Source of the DNA: Leptospira sp. WS39.C2
Lineage (GTDB): Bacteria > Spirochaetota > Leptospiria > Leptospirales > Leptospiraceae
Reading direction: 5' to 3'
Length of the DNA: 64,000 nucleotides
Assembly: GCF_040833965.1 (NCBI RefSeq)
Contig: NZ_CP162142.1
Location: 2,906,001 to 2,970,000 of the forward strand
Position numbers and translations under genes: made by a program. Of this stretch, positions 44,560-54,362 are shown in pieces. Position 1 is the stretch's first letter; every line of letters starts with the position of its first letter. The notes below the pieces were generated by a model. It was not told the origin of the DNA, made no database searches, and was given only the letters and a program-made list of their open reading frames with translations.

Positions 44560-44982
44560 TTAGTCTTGGAAAATTTCTTTAGATGCTTTGGGATAACGTT
44601 GTTGGATCCCATCCCACCAAACATCTGTACTAAAAGCTGCTGATTCGGCAATTTGCCATTTCCCATTAACTTTTTTATACATTGCTTCTACGTGACAACA
44701 GTCGTAAGGTAAATCTTCTGGCAGGTTAATCTCTTTTCCATCTTTTCGTTTTGCTGTCCCTCGAAACCAAGCAAAATCCCCTGCTACTTTAAAATGTTCG
44801 ACTACAAATATAAATTCTTGCTTAAACTCACTAACCATCCTTGCACGTAAAAGGTCAAGGAGGTAGGTTCTTTCAACTTCATTCACTTTTGATTTAGTTT
44901 TGTAATCCAAAACGATTTGTTGTGAATAAATGTTTAAAGCGATGAAAAAGGAAACAAATATTATTAAAAATTTATATTTCAA
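44560..44982 (-). CDS. exported NTF2/SnoaL-like hypothetical protein
   Basis: A 140-residue protein with a signal peptide (MKYKFLIIFVSFFIALNIYS, cleavage before QQIV). The mature part follows an NTF2-like cone fold: a helix (TYLLDLLRARMVSEF), then strands (FIFVVEHFKVAGDFAWFRGTAKRKDG) and the final AMYKKVNGKWQIAESAAF. It has two adjacent Cys (DCCHVEA). No catalytic residues are evident. It follows the SDR gene by 13 bases on the same strand, so it is probably cotranscribed. Confidence 0.65.
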   Translation of the reverse strand: MKYKFLIIFVSFFIALNIYSQQIVLDYKTKSKVNEVERTYLLDLLRARMVSEFKQEFIFVVEHFKVAGDFAWFRGTAKRKDGKEINLPEDLPYDCCHVEAMYKKVNGKWQIAESAAFSTDVWWDGIQQRYPKASKEIFQD

Positions 44983-44995
44983 TTTGGTATCCCTC

Positions 44996-45799
44996 TTATC
45001 TTACTTTTGCCTTTTGGATCATATTAAAGAATAAGGATGGTAAAAAGGTTTGCAAAAACAATCCAAACTTTTCTTTTATCCCAGCAATCACCACTTCTCT
45101 TTGTTTATTAGCAACGGCGTGTAGGATTCTATGTGCACAAAGTTGTACTGGTAATCCTGACTCAATGACAGAATCCATTTTACCAGTGGAAGTTCCGTCA
45201 CCTAATAATGCATTTTTGGAGATGTTGGTTTGTATAAAACCAGGGTATACCATAGTGACAAACACTCCTGATTTTTCTTCTTCTGCTCGTAGCGAATGAA
45301 AAAATCCAACCAGAGCAAATTTTGATGCAGAGTATGCTGACCTTAGTGGACTTCCAATTTTACCAGCAACACTAGAGATCACTGCAAAATGAACTTGTTT
45401 TTGGTTTGGAACTGTAGGAAGAATCGCACGAGTTAGTTCAACAGCACCGTAAAAATTAGTGTTCATAATTTTTTCGATCGTTTTTAAATTTGTATCTTTA
45501 GTTAAGGAACGTTGGCTAATCCCACCATTGTGGATTACCACTTTTGGTGTTCCATATTTTTTCAAGGAACGATTTGCAAATTCAGAAACTTTCGTATAAT
45601 TTTCTAAATCTAGTTTTTCAATCGCATATCTGCCCTTTCCCAAACCAAGTTCTTTCGCGATCATTTCTAAATCTTTGGACTTGCGAGAGGCTAGTAATAC
45701 CTTTGCATTTTGTTGGTAGGCCTGTTTTACTAATTCTTTCCCAATACCGGAAGAGGCACCAGTGATCCAAACCCATTCATCTCTGTAAAACTCATTCAT
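44996..45799 (-). CDS. short-chain dehydrogenase/reductase
   Basis: A 267-residue SDR oxidoreductase. NAD(P)-binding TGASSGIG at 13-20, NNAG equivalent HNGG near 90, catalytic Ser in VISSVAGKIG near 142 and YSASK near 158 are all present. The C-terminal region (QTFLPSLFFNMIQK) could be a membrane-contact helix, as in SDR family members acting on lipids. Substrate unknown. First gene of the pair with the NTF2-like gene. Confidence 0.9.
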   Translation of the reverse strand: MNEFYRDEWVWITGASSGIGKELVKQAYQQNAKVLLASRKSKDLEMIAKELGLGKGRYAIEKLDLENYTKVSEFANRSLKKYGTPKVVIHNGGISQRSLTKDTNLKTIEKIMNTNFYGAVELTRAILPTVPNQKQVHFAVISSVAGKIGSPLRSAYSASKFALVGFFHSLRAEEEKSGVFVTMVYPGFIQTNISKNALLGDGTSTGKMDSVIESGLPVQLCAHRILHAVANKQREVVIAGIKEKFGLFLQTFLPSLFFNMIQKAKVR

Positions 45800-45921
45800 A
45801 GATTCCCCTTATCCAGAAAAAAGAAATTAGAGAAAAGATGCTAGGTTAGGGATTTTTCACAACTTGTTTTTCTAACAAGTTTTAGAACTTAAGAAATGAA
45901 ACACTGACTTTAGGTAAAGAT

Positions 45922-45948
45922 GGCCTGTCCTTTAAAAAAGAACAGACC
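45922..45948 (-). terminator. strong stem-loop downstream of the ceramidase gene
   Basis: A 12-bp stem with a 3-base loop: GGTCTGTTCTTT, TTT, AAAGGACAGGCC on the minus strand, two G-T pairs and no mismatch. It begins 18 bases after the ceramidase stop (45966). A clear T-run is missing, so termination is plausible but not certain. Confidence 0.45.
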
Positions 45949-45965
45949 AACTCAATTGAATTTCT

Positions 45966-47975
45966 TTATTGCAATTGGAATGTTGGGCATTCAATGCGAT
46001 AAGGACTTTTTATCTTTTCTGTTGAAAGATAAACTCCCTCGTGGACCAAACGATACTCACCATTTGAAATTGATTCGTTTGTTTCCCAAATGATCTCGAG
46101 TTTACCAAGTCCTTTGTCAAAAAAACCAGGTTTATGGAAAACAAATTTTGTATCAAAGTCGGCATCTGACCGAACTCGTGTCCAACCAGTCCCTTCCTTT
46201 TTTTCCACCCATAAATAGGAACTTACATTCGGGTATCCGACGTTTGGACTTGCAGCACGAACACCACAAACAATTGGATTGCCTTTTTTGTAGACGTTCT
46301 CATTTGCTTTCAGGATTTGATTTGGTTTTGATGTGATTCCATCTGACTCTGGTAGCTTTAACGGACGCACTCTGTCTGATAAATCAGTAGGCATTGGTTC
46401 TGATTTGGAAGATTTAGAAAACTCTACACCTTGCAAAAGTTCCGTTGCCATTTGTGAGAACTCTTGTCGTAAAGCATTCAAACTTTGTTGCCCATGAAGG
46501 GTGTGTCCACCTTCATAATTCTGTGTTGCATATTCTTCCGGAGTAGTAATGTAACCCGAAAAATCATTTGTTAATCCAGACAAAACAATGTCAGAAATTT
46601 TATCTTTAAAAACTGACTTTATTTCCTTTTTTAACCTTCGACTCGACATTGTTGTGACTTCATGTGGTAAAACTAAAATTGATAAATCACCAACTAACAC
46701 AAGTCCATAAGGTAATATTTGAGGTAAACTTGGAATGGGTTTTGTTTCTCCCATTGGAAATAAAACTGCTTTTGGTTTTTGGCATTCTCTTAACTCTTCA
46801 GAAGGAGACTGTAACATGAATTTTGCGATCCAATCGATATAAAATTTTCGATTTTTTTCAGTCATACCTTCATGAAATAACCAATGACCACCACCTTCTT
46901 CTGTAGAACCAGCGGCAAAGGCATATCCATAAGCAGATGGGCAAGTATATTCCGTTTTGCCAGTACCTGAAAATTCACTTCGAACAGGGTGTTTGCTCAT
47001 ATCGATAAACTTATGAGAAAATTGTAACCCACCTTTTACAGGTTTGCCTTTGGAATTCAAGATCTCTTGGCTTGCCAAAAATTGACGTTTCCCTATGATA
47101 AAACTACTATCATAAATATCTTTTCCAGGGCCTGTATTATTGAGATTTAAATTTGGAGATACATCTCCTTCGTTTGCTTGTGCAAAAATTGCAACAAAGT
47201 TAGAGTCTCCATTTTTTGAGGCTTCCTTTTCCGCAAGTAAAGATGCAATCCCTTTATTATCAGAAGAAATCAAATGATTATCAAAAGTTATATTAGTAGG
47301 ATGGACTCCATACCAATTCACAAACCCAATTGCTTTTCCATCAACAAACACATTGAGTTGCACCATCTCTCGATCAATATTATCAGAATATAATTTTCGT
47401 TCCGATTCTGGATTTGATAGATAGGCCGACAAACTTCGATTCACCCCTGCATCCATTACAATTGATTTTCCAATTTTTAATTCTGCAGGCTTTCTTTTTT
47501 TATATGCTTCTTTGATTGCTTCTACAATTCCATCACGTAACACAGCGTAGGAGTCTCCGTAAAACTGTGTGGAATAAAATGAGATTTCAGAATAATGGAA
47601 ATGACCAGCAGGCCCACTATGGGTATGAGAAGCATTTAATAAAACATTACCCAAGTGAAAGTTAGGATCTACTTCTCGTGTGAGAATTGCCACGACTTCT
47701 CTTTGGATTTCAAAAGGAATTCCACCAACTTCTGCTGTTACATAAGCCAATAATTTCTGACTCGCACGGTCTTCTAAAACGAGGGCGCGAGCAAATTGCC
47801 TGGTTTGGATCCCTTTCCCCGTTTGGTCTTCACGGGCATAACCCCAAAACATAACACCGATGGGTGGACCAGTGACATCCTTTTTGGACATCCCAGCTAA
47901 AAACTCCCCAGACTCATTTGCAGCCATAGGAAACGTAAAGAAAAACAATAGGAGAAGTAAGATCCGAATTTTCAT
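45966..47975 (-). CDS. neutral/alkaline ceramidase
   Basis: A 669-residue exported enzyme hydrolysing ceramide to sphingosine and fatty acid. The ATG at 47975 starts a signal peptide (MKIRILLLLLFFFTFPMAA); an upstream ATG at 48011 is not preferred. Zinc ligands are in NASHTHSGPAGHFHY near 113-127 and GVHPTNI; the active-site Ser/Asn region is SSDNKG near 240. The C-terminal immunoglobulin-like domain typical of the family is present. Sphingolipids are not standard in Leptospira, so a host or environmental lipid may be the substrate (inference). Confidence 0.88.
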   Translation of the reverse strand: MKIRILLLLLFFFTFPMAANESGEFLAGMSKKDVTGPPIGVMFWGYAREDQTGKGIQTRQFARALVLEDRASQKLLAYVTAEVGGIPFEIQREVVAILTREVDPNFHLGNVLLNASHTHSGPAGHFHYSEISFYSTQFYGDSYAVLRDGIVEAIKEAYKKRKPAELKIGKSIVMDAGVNRSLSAYLSNPESERKLYSDNIDREMVQLNVFVDGKAIGFVNWYGVHPTNITFDNHLISSDNKGIASLLAEKEASKNGDSNFVAIFAQANEGDVSPNLNLNNTGPGKDIYDSSFIIGKRQFLASQEILNSKGKPVKGGLQFSHKFIDMSKHPVRSEFSGTGKTEYTCPSAYGYAFAAGSTEEGGGHWLFHEGMTEKNRKFYIDWIAKFMLQSPSEELRECQKPKAVLFPMGETKPIPSLPQILPYGLVLVGDLSILVLPHEVTTMSSRRLKKEIKSVFKDKISDIVLSGLTNDFSGYITTPEEYATQNYEGGHTLHGQQSLNALRQEFSQMATELLQGVEFSKSSKSEPMPTDLSDRVRPLKLPESDGITSKPNQILKANENVYKKGNPIVCGVRAASPNVGYPNVSSYLWVEKKEGTGWTRVRSDADFDTKFVFHKPGFFDKGLGKLEIIWETNESISNGEYRLVHEGVYLSTEKIKSPYRIECPTFQLQ

Positions 47976-48197
47976 CCTACTTGTTATACACTGGATCCGA
48001 CACGCTGTCAATCACGAACAATTGTCGACTAATTTATCTGACCAACCTCTCTAAACGTGAAAATACCGCCTCCAAAAATGAACAAATTAACAATTCAATT
48101 GTTTTCCAGGCATTGGTAAGGAAACTTCCAACAAAGAAATTACGGACGAATTCCTAGGCCAGAAAGAAGTTGGTGATAGTAAATCCTCTGGAGTGAT

Positions 48198-48515
48198 ATG
48201 TTACCTTTGCTGCAAACTAAATTAGGTCGTTTCCGAATCTTAGCATTTTTGGAAGGAGTTTCTTTTTTAACTATTCTATTTGTAACGATGCCTTTAAAGT
48301 ACCTCTACCAAATTCCAGAACCCAATAAAATTGTAGGTTTGGTGCATGGCCTGTTGTTTCTTTTGTACTTGGTAGAATTATTCCAAGTGAAAGTAGAATT
48401 AAATTGGAAAATGAAAAAAACCTTTTTAGCAGCCCTTGCATCAGTGATTCCCTTTGGAACGTTTTGGGCTGAAAAATATTTATACTTAAAATCTGATGAA
48501 GAAATAGAAAAATAA
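48198..48515 (+). CDS. DUF3817-type membrane protein
   Basis: A 105-residue protein with three hydrophobic segments and the DUF3817 pattern: FRILAFLEGVSFLTILFVTM, PLKYLY, then GLVHGLLFLLYLVELF. GGAG ten bases before ATG supports the start. The family is of unknown function and often sits near transporters. It precedes the LpxR-like gene by 22 bases on the same strand, so the two may be cotranscribed. Confidence 0.78.
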   Translation: MLPLLQTKLGRFRILAFLEGVSFLTILFVTMPLKYLYQIPEPNKIVGLVHGLLFLLYLVELFQVKVELNWKMKKTFLAALASVIPFGTFWAEKYLYLKSDEEIEK

Positions 48516-48537
48516 AATTTGAAATTACGATTCTGAT

Positions 48538-50070
48538 ATGAAAACCATTAAAATTCTTTTGATCTTTTCCGTTACATTTTTGTTCGTTGGTCTGGTATTT
48601 GCGCAATCAAAACCTAACAAAAAAACCGCTGTTAAACCAATTGTTGAAACTCCAAAAGATGTTGAACAAGTTAAACAAGAAACTCCTGACCAATACCAAC
48701 TTCGTTTGATAATGGAAAATGATGCGTTTGGTGGTTTTTCTGATCGTTATTATACGAACGGATCAAGATTAGAATTTCATATGAGTGCTGGTGAATCCAA
48801 TCCAACCAGAAGAGTTTTTAGTTATTGGAACGATTTGTTTATCACTCCAGATGAAAAAACTAAGTATCTTCAAGGATTTGCTGTAGGACAAGAATTCTAC
48901 ACACCAACAAATATCACTAAGGCGGATGTTTCCTATGGAGACAGGCCATATTCAAGTCGAGGTTACTTTACAAATTCACTCACAACTTTCACAGAAGACA
49001 CGAGTATCACAACAGAACTTGAATTAGGTATGATCGGTCCTTCTGTTGGAGGTAAATCTGCACAAATCAATTTTCATAATTTTATAGGTTCACCTACTCC
49101 ACAAGGCTGGGACACACAAATTCCAGACTCCTATTCTGTTGCTTTAAAAACAGACATTAGAAAGTTTTATCATAAATTTTTTGGAACACAATACAACGTA
49201 AATTTGGGTAATATCCAAACTGATGTTTCTTTTGGACTCATTTTTCGATTTGGTAATGTAGATAAAACACCAGGGCCAGGAAGTTCCGCTTTACAGCCTG
49301 GTTCTCCCATCCTACATGAAGATGGAAAAGGGTATTGGTATTTTTATGTGAATCCAGGTGGCACATTACAAGCGTACAACGCAACCATCCAAGGTCAAAT
49401 GGGTACTGACAAAGCCTATAAATCACAAAACAGAAGTTCTTCCTTTAGCAATTGGGATAGTTTTTTAAATAACCCAACATCGGAAATTGGAGAAAGAGAA
49501 TTACAATATAGAGTTTTATCAGAAGATAATGGAAAAAATACCTTACAACGATATATATTATTTAATGAATTTTTAGTAAACGGAACTAATAATCCATATA
49601 ATATAGGTTTAAATTACCTTATTTTTAATAATATATTTAATGGTGCTGAAGAAGTTGAACGGACAACACGTTTATTTTTATTATCTAACTTAGCCGCACA
49701 ATGGGATCAAATTCCAACAAACGCAAGAGCACTCGCAATTTATTCCATTTTTCGACCAGAAGGCGGAAAACTCCCACCTATCATTCGTTATTATTCCTAT
49801 GAAGTTTTATCACAGTTTATATTGGATCCAAAACAACGTGAAACTTTATTGCAACTTTTACGTGAAGAAATCGAATATAGGGATGAAAAAACATATATCG
49901 CCGATTTAAAACGAGCTGTTGGATTTATAAGAGCTGGTTTTGTATCTGTTTCGAATGCTGGATTTTTATTCGGAATACATTACAATTACCAAACCATAGA
50001 TTTCCAATCTGCGCGAGGTTTACCGCAACAACACCAATGGATTGGTTTCCAATTGGGTAAGGTCTTTTAA
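48538..50070 (+). CDS. lpxR: LpxR-like lipid A deacylase with large extra region
   Basis: A 510-residue outer-membrane enzyme, larger than standard LpxR (about 300). After a signal peptide (to about residue 22) the signature motifs appear: MENDAFGG near 57 (catalytic Asn-Asp), DRYYTNGSR (Thr), GQEFYTPTNI, GDRPYSSRGYF, and QINFHNFIGSPTPQGWDTQ with the active-site His. The last strands (KRAVGFIRAGFVSVSNAGFLFG and WIGFQLG) close the barrel, while about 200 residues of extra, partly helical sequence lie between. It would remove the 3'-acyloxyacyl group of lipid A. The closely following unit is separate. Confidence 0.82.
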   Translation: MKTIKILLIFSVTFLFVGLVFAQSKPNKKTAVKPIVETPKDVEQVKQETPDQYQLRLIMENDAFGGFSDRYYTNGSRLEFHMSAGESNPTRRVFSYWNDLFITPDEKTKYLQGFAVGQEFYTPTNITKADVSYGDRPYSSRGYFTNSLTTFTEDTSITTELELGMIGPSVGGKSAQINFHNFIGSPTPQGWDTQIPDSYSVALKTDIRKFYHKFFGTQYNVNLGNIQTDVSFGLIFRFGNVDKTPGPGSSALQPGSPILHEDGKGYWYFYVNPGGTLQAYNATIQGQMGTDKAYKSQNRSSSFSNWDSFLNNPTSEIGERELQYRVLSEDNGKNTLQRYILFNEFLVNGTNNPYNIGLNYLIFNNIFNGAEEVERTTRLFLLSNLAAQWDQIPTNARALAIYSIFRPEGGKLPPIIRYYSYEVLSQFILDPKQRETLLQLLREEIEYRDEKTYIADLKRAVGFIRAGFVSVSNAGFLFGIHYNYQTIDFQSARGLPQQHQWIGFQLGKVF

Positions 50071-50166
50071 AGAACAATACAATCGAATCATCAAAACTAA
50101 AGTTTTGAACCAAATTCAAAAATAAGGCTCGCCAAACAAAGCCTCGTAATAGAAAACTGTGCGATC

Positions 50167-51495
50167 ATGAACAATCACAGTTTGGGTGGCCGCCTTTGGT
50201 TTGTATTAATTTTATTCGGGCTTGTAGGGCAAATTGCTTGGTCCGTTGAAAATATCTACTTCAACTTATTCATCTATAATACAATCTCGAAAAGTACGTC
50301 ATCAGTTACGCTGATGGTCCAATTGAGTGGAATTGTTGCAACGTTCACAACTCTAATTGCTGGAATTTTATCAGACAAACTTGGCAACCGAAAGTATTTC
50401 ATCTCTTTAGGTTATTTACTTTGGGGATTACTAACCTTATCATTCGCATTTGTTTCAAAAGAAAACACAAGCCTTTGGTTTGGAATATCAGATGAATCCA
50501 AAATCATTCAACTCACGATATCCATTGTCATCACATTAGACTGCATTATGACAGCCTTTGGATCTACAGCAAATGATGCTGCATTTAATGCCTTTGTCAC
50601 AGATAATACTAGTGAAGCGAGAAGTTTAGCAGAAGGAGTATTATCTGCAATGCCACTACTTGCCATGTTAATTGTGGCAGGTGGTTTTGGAATCATTGTA
50701 ACTGCACTTGGTTATCCTGGATTGTTTATTGGAGTTGGAACATTGATGTCTTTATCAGGATTGATTGGACTCTTGATTATCAAAGACAATCCTAATCTAA
50801 TAAGACAAAATTCAGATTTTCTATCAGATTTAACTTATGGTTTTCAAAAATCTGTCATTCAAAAACACAAACGTTTATACCTCTATTTTTTAGCCATGGG
50901 AATTTATGGAATCGCAAGTCAGATATATATGCCTTATTTGATCATCTTCATGCAAGAATACTTAAATTTTAATGCGATTCAGTATTCTATAGTTTTGGCA
51001 TTTGTCATTCTTGGAGCAAGTTGTATAACTATATTACTTGGGAAACATTTTGATGGCAAAAACAAAGACACACTCCTCTTTCAATTTTCAAGTTTATACG
51101 TATTTGGAATGGTATCCTTATATTTAGTTTCAAAATTCTTAAAAACTTATGATCCGAATATCGTAATGATTTCTGTAGGATTAACAAGTTTGATATTGAT
51201 TACTGGATTTGTACAAGTTTTGGCTCTGCTTGGTGCCCAAATCAGAGATTATACTCCATCCGAAAATACAGGTAAATTGCAAGGCATACGGATGATATTT
51301 TTTGTTTTAATTCCCATGTTTATTGGACCAATGATTGGTCAAAAAATAAATGAAACAACAAATCTAACTTACATTGATCCATCTAACGGAAGTATAGCGC
51401 ATGTTCCATCCCCTGAAATTTTTATAACAGGAGCTATTTTTTGTTTATTCATATTCTATCCACTTACCTTAATTAAACGAGGAAAATATAATTAA
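50167..51495 (+). CDS. MFS transporter
   Basis: A 442-residue protein with twelve hydrophobic helices. The first loop between helices 2 and 3 contains GILSDKLGNRKYF, the MFS GxxxDRxGRR motif; a second such element lies in the middle (GKHFDGKNKD). Substrate not identified. It starts a tight run with the glycoside hydrolase gene (one base apart) and the alpha/beta hydrolase gene, which suggests uptake or export of the sugar-containing compound handled by them. Confidence 0.88.
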   Translation: MNNHSLGGRLWFVLILFGLVGQIAWSVENIYFNLFIYNTISKSTSSVTLMVQLSGIVATFTTLIAGILSDKLGNRKYFISLGYLLWGLLTLSFAFVSKENTSLWFGISDESKIIQLTISIVITLDCIMTAFGSTANDAAFNAFVTDNTSEARSLAEGVLSAMPLLAMLIVAGGFGIIVTALGYPGLFIGVGTLMSLSGLIGLLIIKDNPNLIRQNSDFLSDLTYGFQKSVIQKHKRLYLYFLAMGIYGIASQIYMPYLIIFMQEYLNFNAIQYSIVLAFVILGASCITILLGKHFDGKNKDTLLFQFSSLYVFGMVSLYLVSKFLKTYDPNIVMISVGLTSLILITGFVQVLALLGAQIRDYTPSENTGKLQGIRMIFFVLIPMFIGPMIGQKINETTNLTYIDPSNGSIAHVPSPEIFITGAIFCLFIFYPLTLIKRGKYN

Positions 51496-51496
51496 C

Positions 51497-53185
51497 ATGA
51501 AAATACCACACATTGAATACCCAAGACCCCAACTCAAACGTGAAAGTTATTTAAATTTAAATGGAGAATGGTTTTTGGGACATGCCAAACAAGGTGAAAA
51601 CTTAGAATACCAACACAAAATCATTGTACCATTTTCACCGGAATCAAAAGCAAGTGGACTAGGAAATTTTATCCTAAAACCAAATGAAGTTTTGTTTTAT
51701 AAAAAAGATTTCGAAATTGAACCTGAATTTATTAATGATATAACTTTTTTACATTTTGGAGCAGTGGATTATTCTTGTATTTGTTATCTAAATGGTCTCG
51801 AAGTTGGATACCATCAAGGTGGATTTTTACCATTTTATTTCAATGTATCAAAAGCAATCAAAGCAGGTCAGAATCAGATTCGACTCACAGTCACAGATCC
51901 AACAGATACAGGTACTCAATCGAGAGGGAAACAAAAACTACATCGAGGTGGAATATGGTACACACCACAATCTGGGATTTGGCAAACTGTTTGGATGGAA
52001 AGTGTTCCGAATGACTATGTTAAAAACTTAAAAATCACACCTAACATAGATACTAAAACTGTCGAAATAGAAGTTCAATCTGATACAGAAATTATATCGA
52101 TTCAAATTCTCGACAAAGGTGAAGTAATTGCAGAAAGTACAAAAAAATCTTGCACATTGCCAATTCCAAATATGGAACTATGGTCTCCCGAAAATCCTAA
52201 ACTATATGACCTTTCTATCAAAACAAAATCTGATCAAATATTTTCCTATTTCGGAATGCGTAAATTTTCCATCGGACACGATGGAAAATTCAAACGATTA
52301 TTCTTAAATAACAAACCATACTTTCATAATGGATTATTAGACCAAGGATATTGGTCAGAAGGGCTTCTGACTCCACCAGACGATGAATCTATGATTAAAG
52401 AAATTTCACTCATGAAAGAGATGGGGTTTAATACATTAAGAAAACATATAAAAATTGAACCACTCAGATGGTATTACCATTGTGATCGAATTGGAATGTT
52501 AGTTTGGCAAGATTTTGTGTGCGGAGGTGGGCCGTATGAAACTTGGAAAGTTGCCTATTTACCTTTTATTGGTTGGAATACGGACGATACTAAATATAAA
52601 TTTCTGAATCGAACTGATGAAAAAGGCAAAAAAGAATTCATAGAAGAAATTGGTAGTACAGTAAGCCTACTGTTTAATTCCGTATCGTTAGCAGTTTGGG
52701 TTTTGTTTAATGAAGGATGGGGTCAGTTTGATAGCGTTCAACTCACGAAAAAATTAAAAAATCTAGATTCTTCTAGAATCATCGATAGTGTGAGTGGCTG
52801 GTATGACCAAGGAAAAAATAGTAGTGAACTAAAAAGTTTACACCTTTATTACCAAAAACTAAAGGTCCCTAAAAAAGAACCACGGGTCATCGTATTATCT
52901 GAATTTGGTGGGTATTCTTTAAAAACAGATGGCCATGTATATGATGATAAAAAATTATTTGGATACAAAATTTTACCAGACAAAGAAACATTACATTGGG
53001 AATATAAAAAGTTAATTGAAGAAGAGTTATTACCATTGATAAAAAAAGGACTCAGTGCTTCAATTTATACACAAGTCAGTGATGTTGAAGAAGAAATCAA
53101 TGGGTTAGTCACTTACGATAGAAAGGTAATTAAGTTTGATATAAACTTTATGAAAGAACTCAATTCCAAATTAAAGTACATTTGA
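51497..53185 (+). CDS. glycoside hydrolase family 2 enzyme
   Basis: A 562-residue GH2-type beta-galactosidase/glucuronidase/mannosidase. Residues 1-165 form the sugar-binding jelly roll (LNLNGEWFLG, VDYSCICYLNGLEVGYHQGGFLPF), then an Ig-like domain, then a TIM barrel beginning FNTLRKHIKIEP. The acid/base Glu is in FNEGWGQ near 411 and the nucleophile Glu in VLSEFGG near 474. There is no signal peptide, so it acts in the cytoplasm on an imported compound. It starts one base after the MFS stop, indicating coupling. Confidence 0.9.
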   Translation: MKIPHIEYPRPQLKRESYLNLNGEWFLGHAKQGENLEYQHKIIVPFSPESKASGLGNFILKPNEVLFYKKDFEIEPEFINDITFLHFGAVDYSCICYLNGLEVGYHQGGFLPFYFNVSKAIKAGQNQIRLTVTDPTDTGTQSRGKQKLHRGGIWYTPQSGIWQTVWMESVPNDYVKNLKITPNIDTKTVEIEVQSDTEIISIQILDKGEVIAESTKKSCTLPIPNMELWSPENPKLYDLSIKTKSDQIFSYFGMRKFSIGHDGKFKRLFLNNKPYFHNGLLDQGYWSEGLLTPPDDESMIKEISLMKEMGFNTLRKHIKIEPLRWYYHCDRIGMLVWQDFVCGGGPYETWKVAYLPFIGWNTDDTKYKFLNRTDEKGKKEFIEEIGSTVSLLFNSVSLAVWVLFNEGWGQFDSVQLTKKLKNLDSSRIIDSVSGWYDQGKNSSELKSLHLYYQKLKVPKKEPRVIVLSEFGGYSLKTDGHVYDDKKLFGYKILPDKETLHWEYKKLIEEELLPLIKKGLSASIYTQVSDVEEEINGLVTYDRKVIKFDINFMKELNSKLKYI

Positions 53186-53195
53186 GCTATATGAT

Positions 53196-54332
53196 ATGTT
53201 CATTGAAAACAATTTATTAATATTCTTTTTTACTCTAACCATTGCGTTTGTTTTGTATTACATTTTCTATGTAATTGAAACACCGATCTTAAGATTTAAT
53301 GAATCCGAATTTTCATTAAAAATAATATCCAATACTCCGAAGTTAACAAAACTTTATTTCCCAACAATTTGGTGTTTTAACCAACATCTAATGTTGTTTT
53401 TGCTCATGTTTAGAGAATCAAAATCGAAATATTTTAATTACGATAAAATAGAACATTTAGAAATGAAAGATGGTGGCACTACTGGTCTCGCTTGGTCTGG
53501 AATCCAATCAGTGAACCATAAAGACAAAACTCCAATTATCGTTGTCTTTCATACAATCAGTGGTGATGAACAAGATGTTAAGGCAACCGTATCTTATCTT
53601 AGAAAAACCTATAATTGGATTGTTGTCGTTTGTATTAGAAGGGGGCATGGGAACCTTCCATTAACGAAGCCAATCATCAACACAATGGGATCAACTTCAG
53701 ATTTAAAGGAACAACTTTCCCATATTCGCAAAAAATTTCCAAACAAAGACTTGTTTGGTGTAGGTATATCAGCCGGATCTGGACTTCTAGCTAGGTATCT
53801 GGGGGAAGCTGGAGCTAAAAGTATGTTCAGTGCCGCAGTTGCCGTTTCTCCTGCATACGATATTGAAAAAGCATTCCATAGAGTTCACCCAGTGTATAGC
53901 AAAATCATGGGACAACGTATGATTAATTATTTCCTAAAAAGGCATTATCAAAGTTTTGCGAATGTAAAAGGTGCTGAAGAATTAATCAAAGTGAAAACTC
54001 TAGGAGAATTTCAAGACAAACTACATACCATTTCTGGATTTAAAGATAAAGAATCATATTACCAAAACTCTAATCCAATTTTAGTAGCTGATCAAATTAA
54101 AACGCCATTACTCGTATTAAATGCAGCAGATGATCCAATCTGCGTAAATCTAAATGTCATGGAAAACTTACATTGGTTAGAGAGTTTAAAAAATACAATC
54201 CACGTCCATACAAAACGTGGCAGTCATATTGCATTTTATGAAGGTATCATGGCAAAATCTTGGTCCAATCAATTGATTGGAGAATACTTTAATTCTGTCT
54301 TAAAGATTAAATTCAATTCAAAAATTGATTGA
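53196..54332 (+). CDS. membrane-anchored YheT-like alpha/beta hydrolase
   Basis: A 378-residue hydrolase with an N-terminal membrane helix (LLIFFFTLTIAFVLYYIFYV, residues 7-26). The alpha/beta domain has a nucleophile elbow GVGISAGSG near 187 (GxSxG), Asp in NAADDPIC and His in KRGSHIAF near 343-348 completing the triad, with IVVCIRRGHG as in the YheT/ABHD1-3 family. It should act on membrane-derived or hydrophobic esters. It follows the GH2 gene by 10 bases in the MFS operon. Confidence 0.85.
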   Translation: MFIENNLLIFFFTLTIAFVLYYIFYVIETPILRFNESEFSLKIISNTPKLTKLYFPTIWCFNQHLMLFLLMFRESKSKYFNYDKIEHLEMKDGGTTGLAWSGIQSVNHKDKTPIIVVFHTISGDEQDVKATVSYLRKTYNWIVVVCIRRGHGNLPLTKPIINTMGSTSDLKEQLSHIRKKFPNKDLFGVGISAGSGLLARYLGEAGAKSMFSAAVAVSPAYDIEKAFHRVHPVYSKIMGQRMINYFLKRHYQSFANVKGAEELIKVKTLGEFQDKLHTISGFKDKESYYQNSNPILVADQIKTPLLVLNAADDPICVNLNVMENLHWLESLKNTIHVHTKRGSHIAFYEGIMAKSWSNQLIGEYFNSVLKIKFNSKID

Positions 54333-54362
54333 GAACTAAAACAGAATCAGATAATAAAAAAT

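Noticed and set aside
50092..50107. Palindrome CAAAACTAAAGTTTTG after the LpxR-like gene
   Set aside because: The 2-base loop and missing T-run make it a poor terminator; AT-rich palindromes of this size are common.
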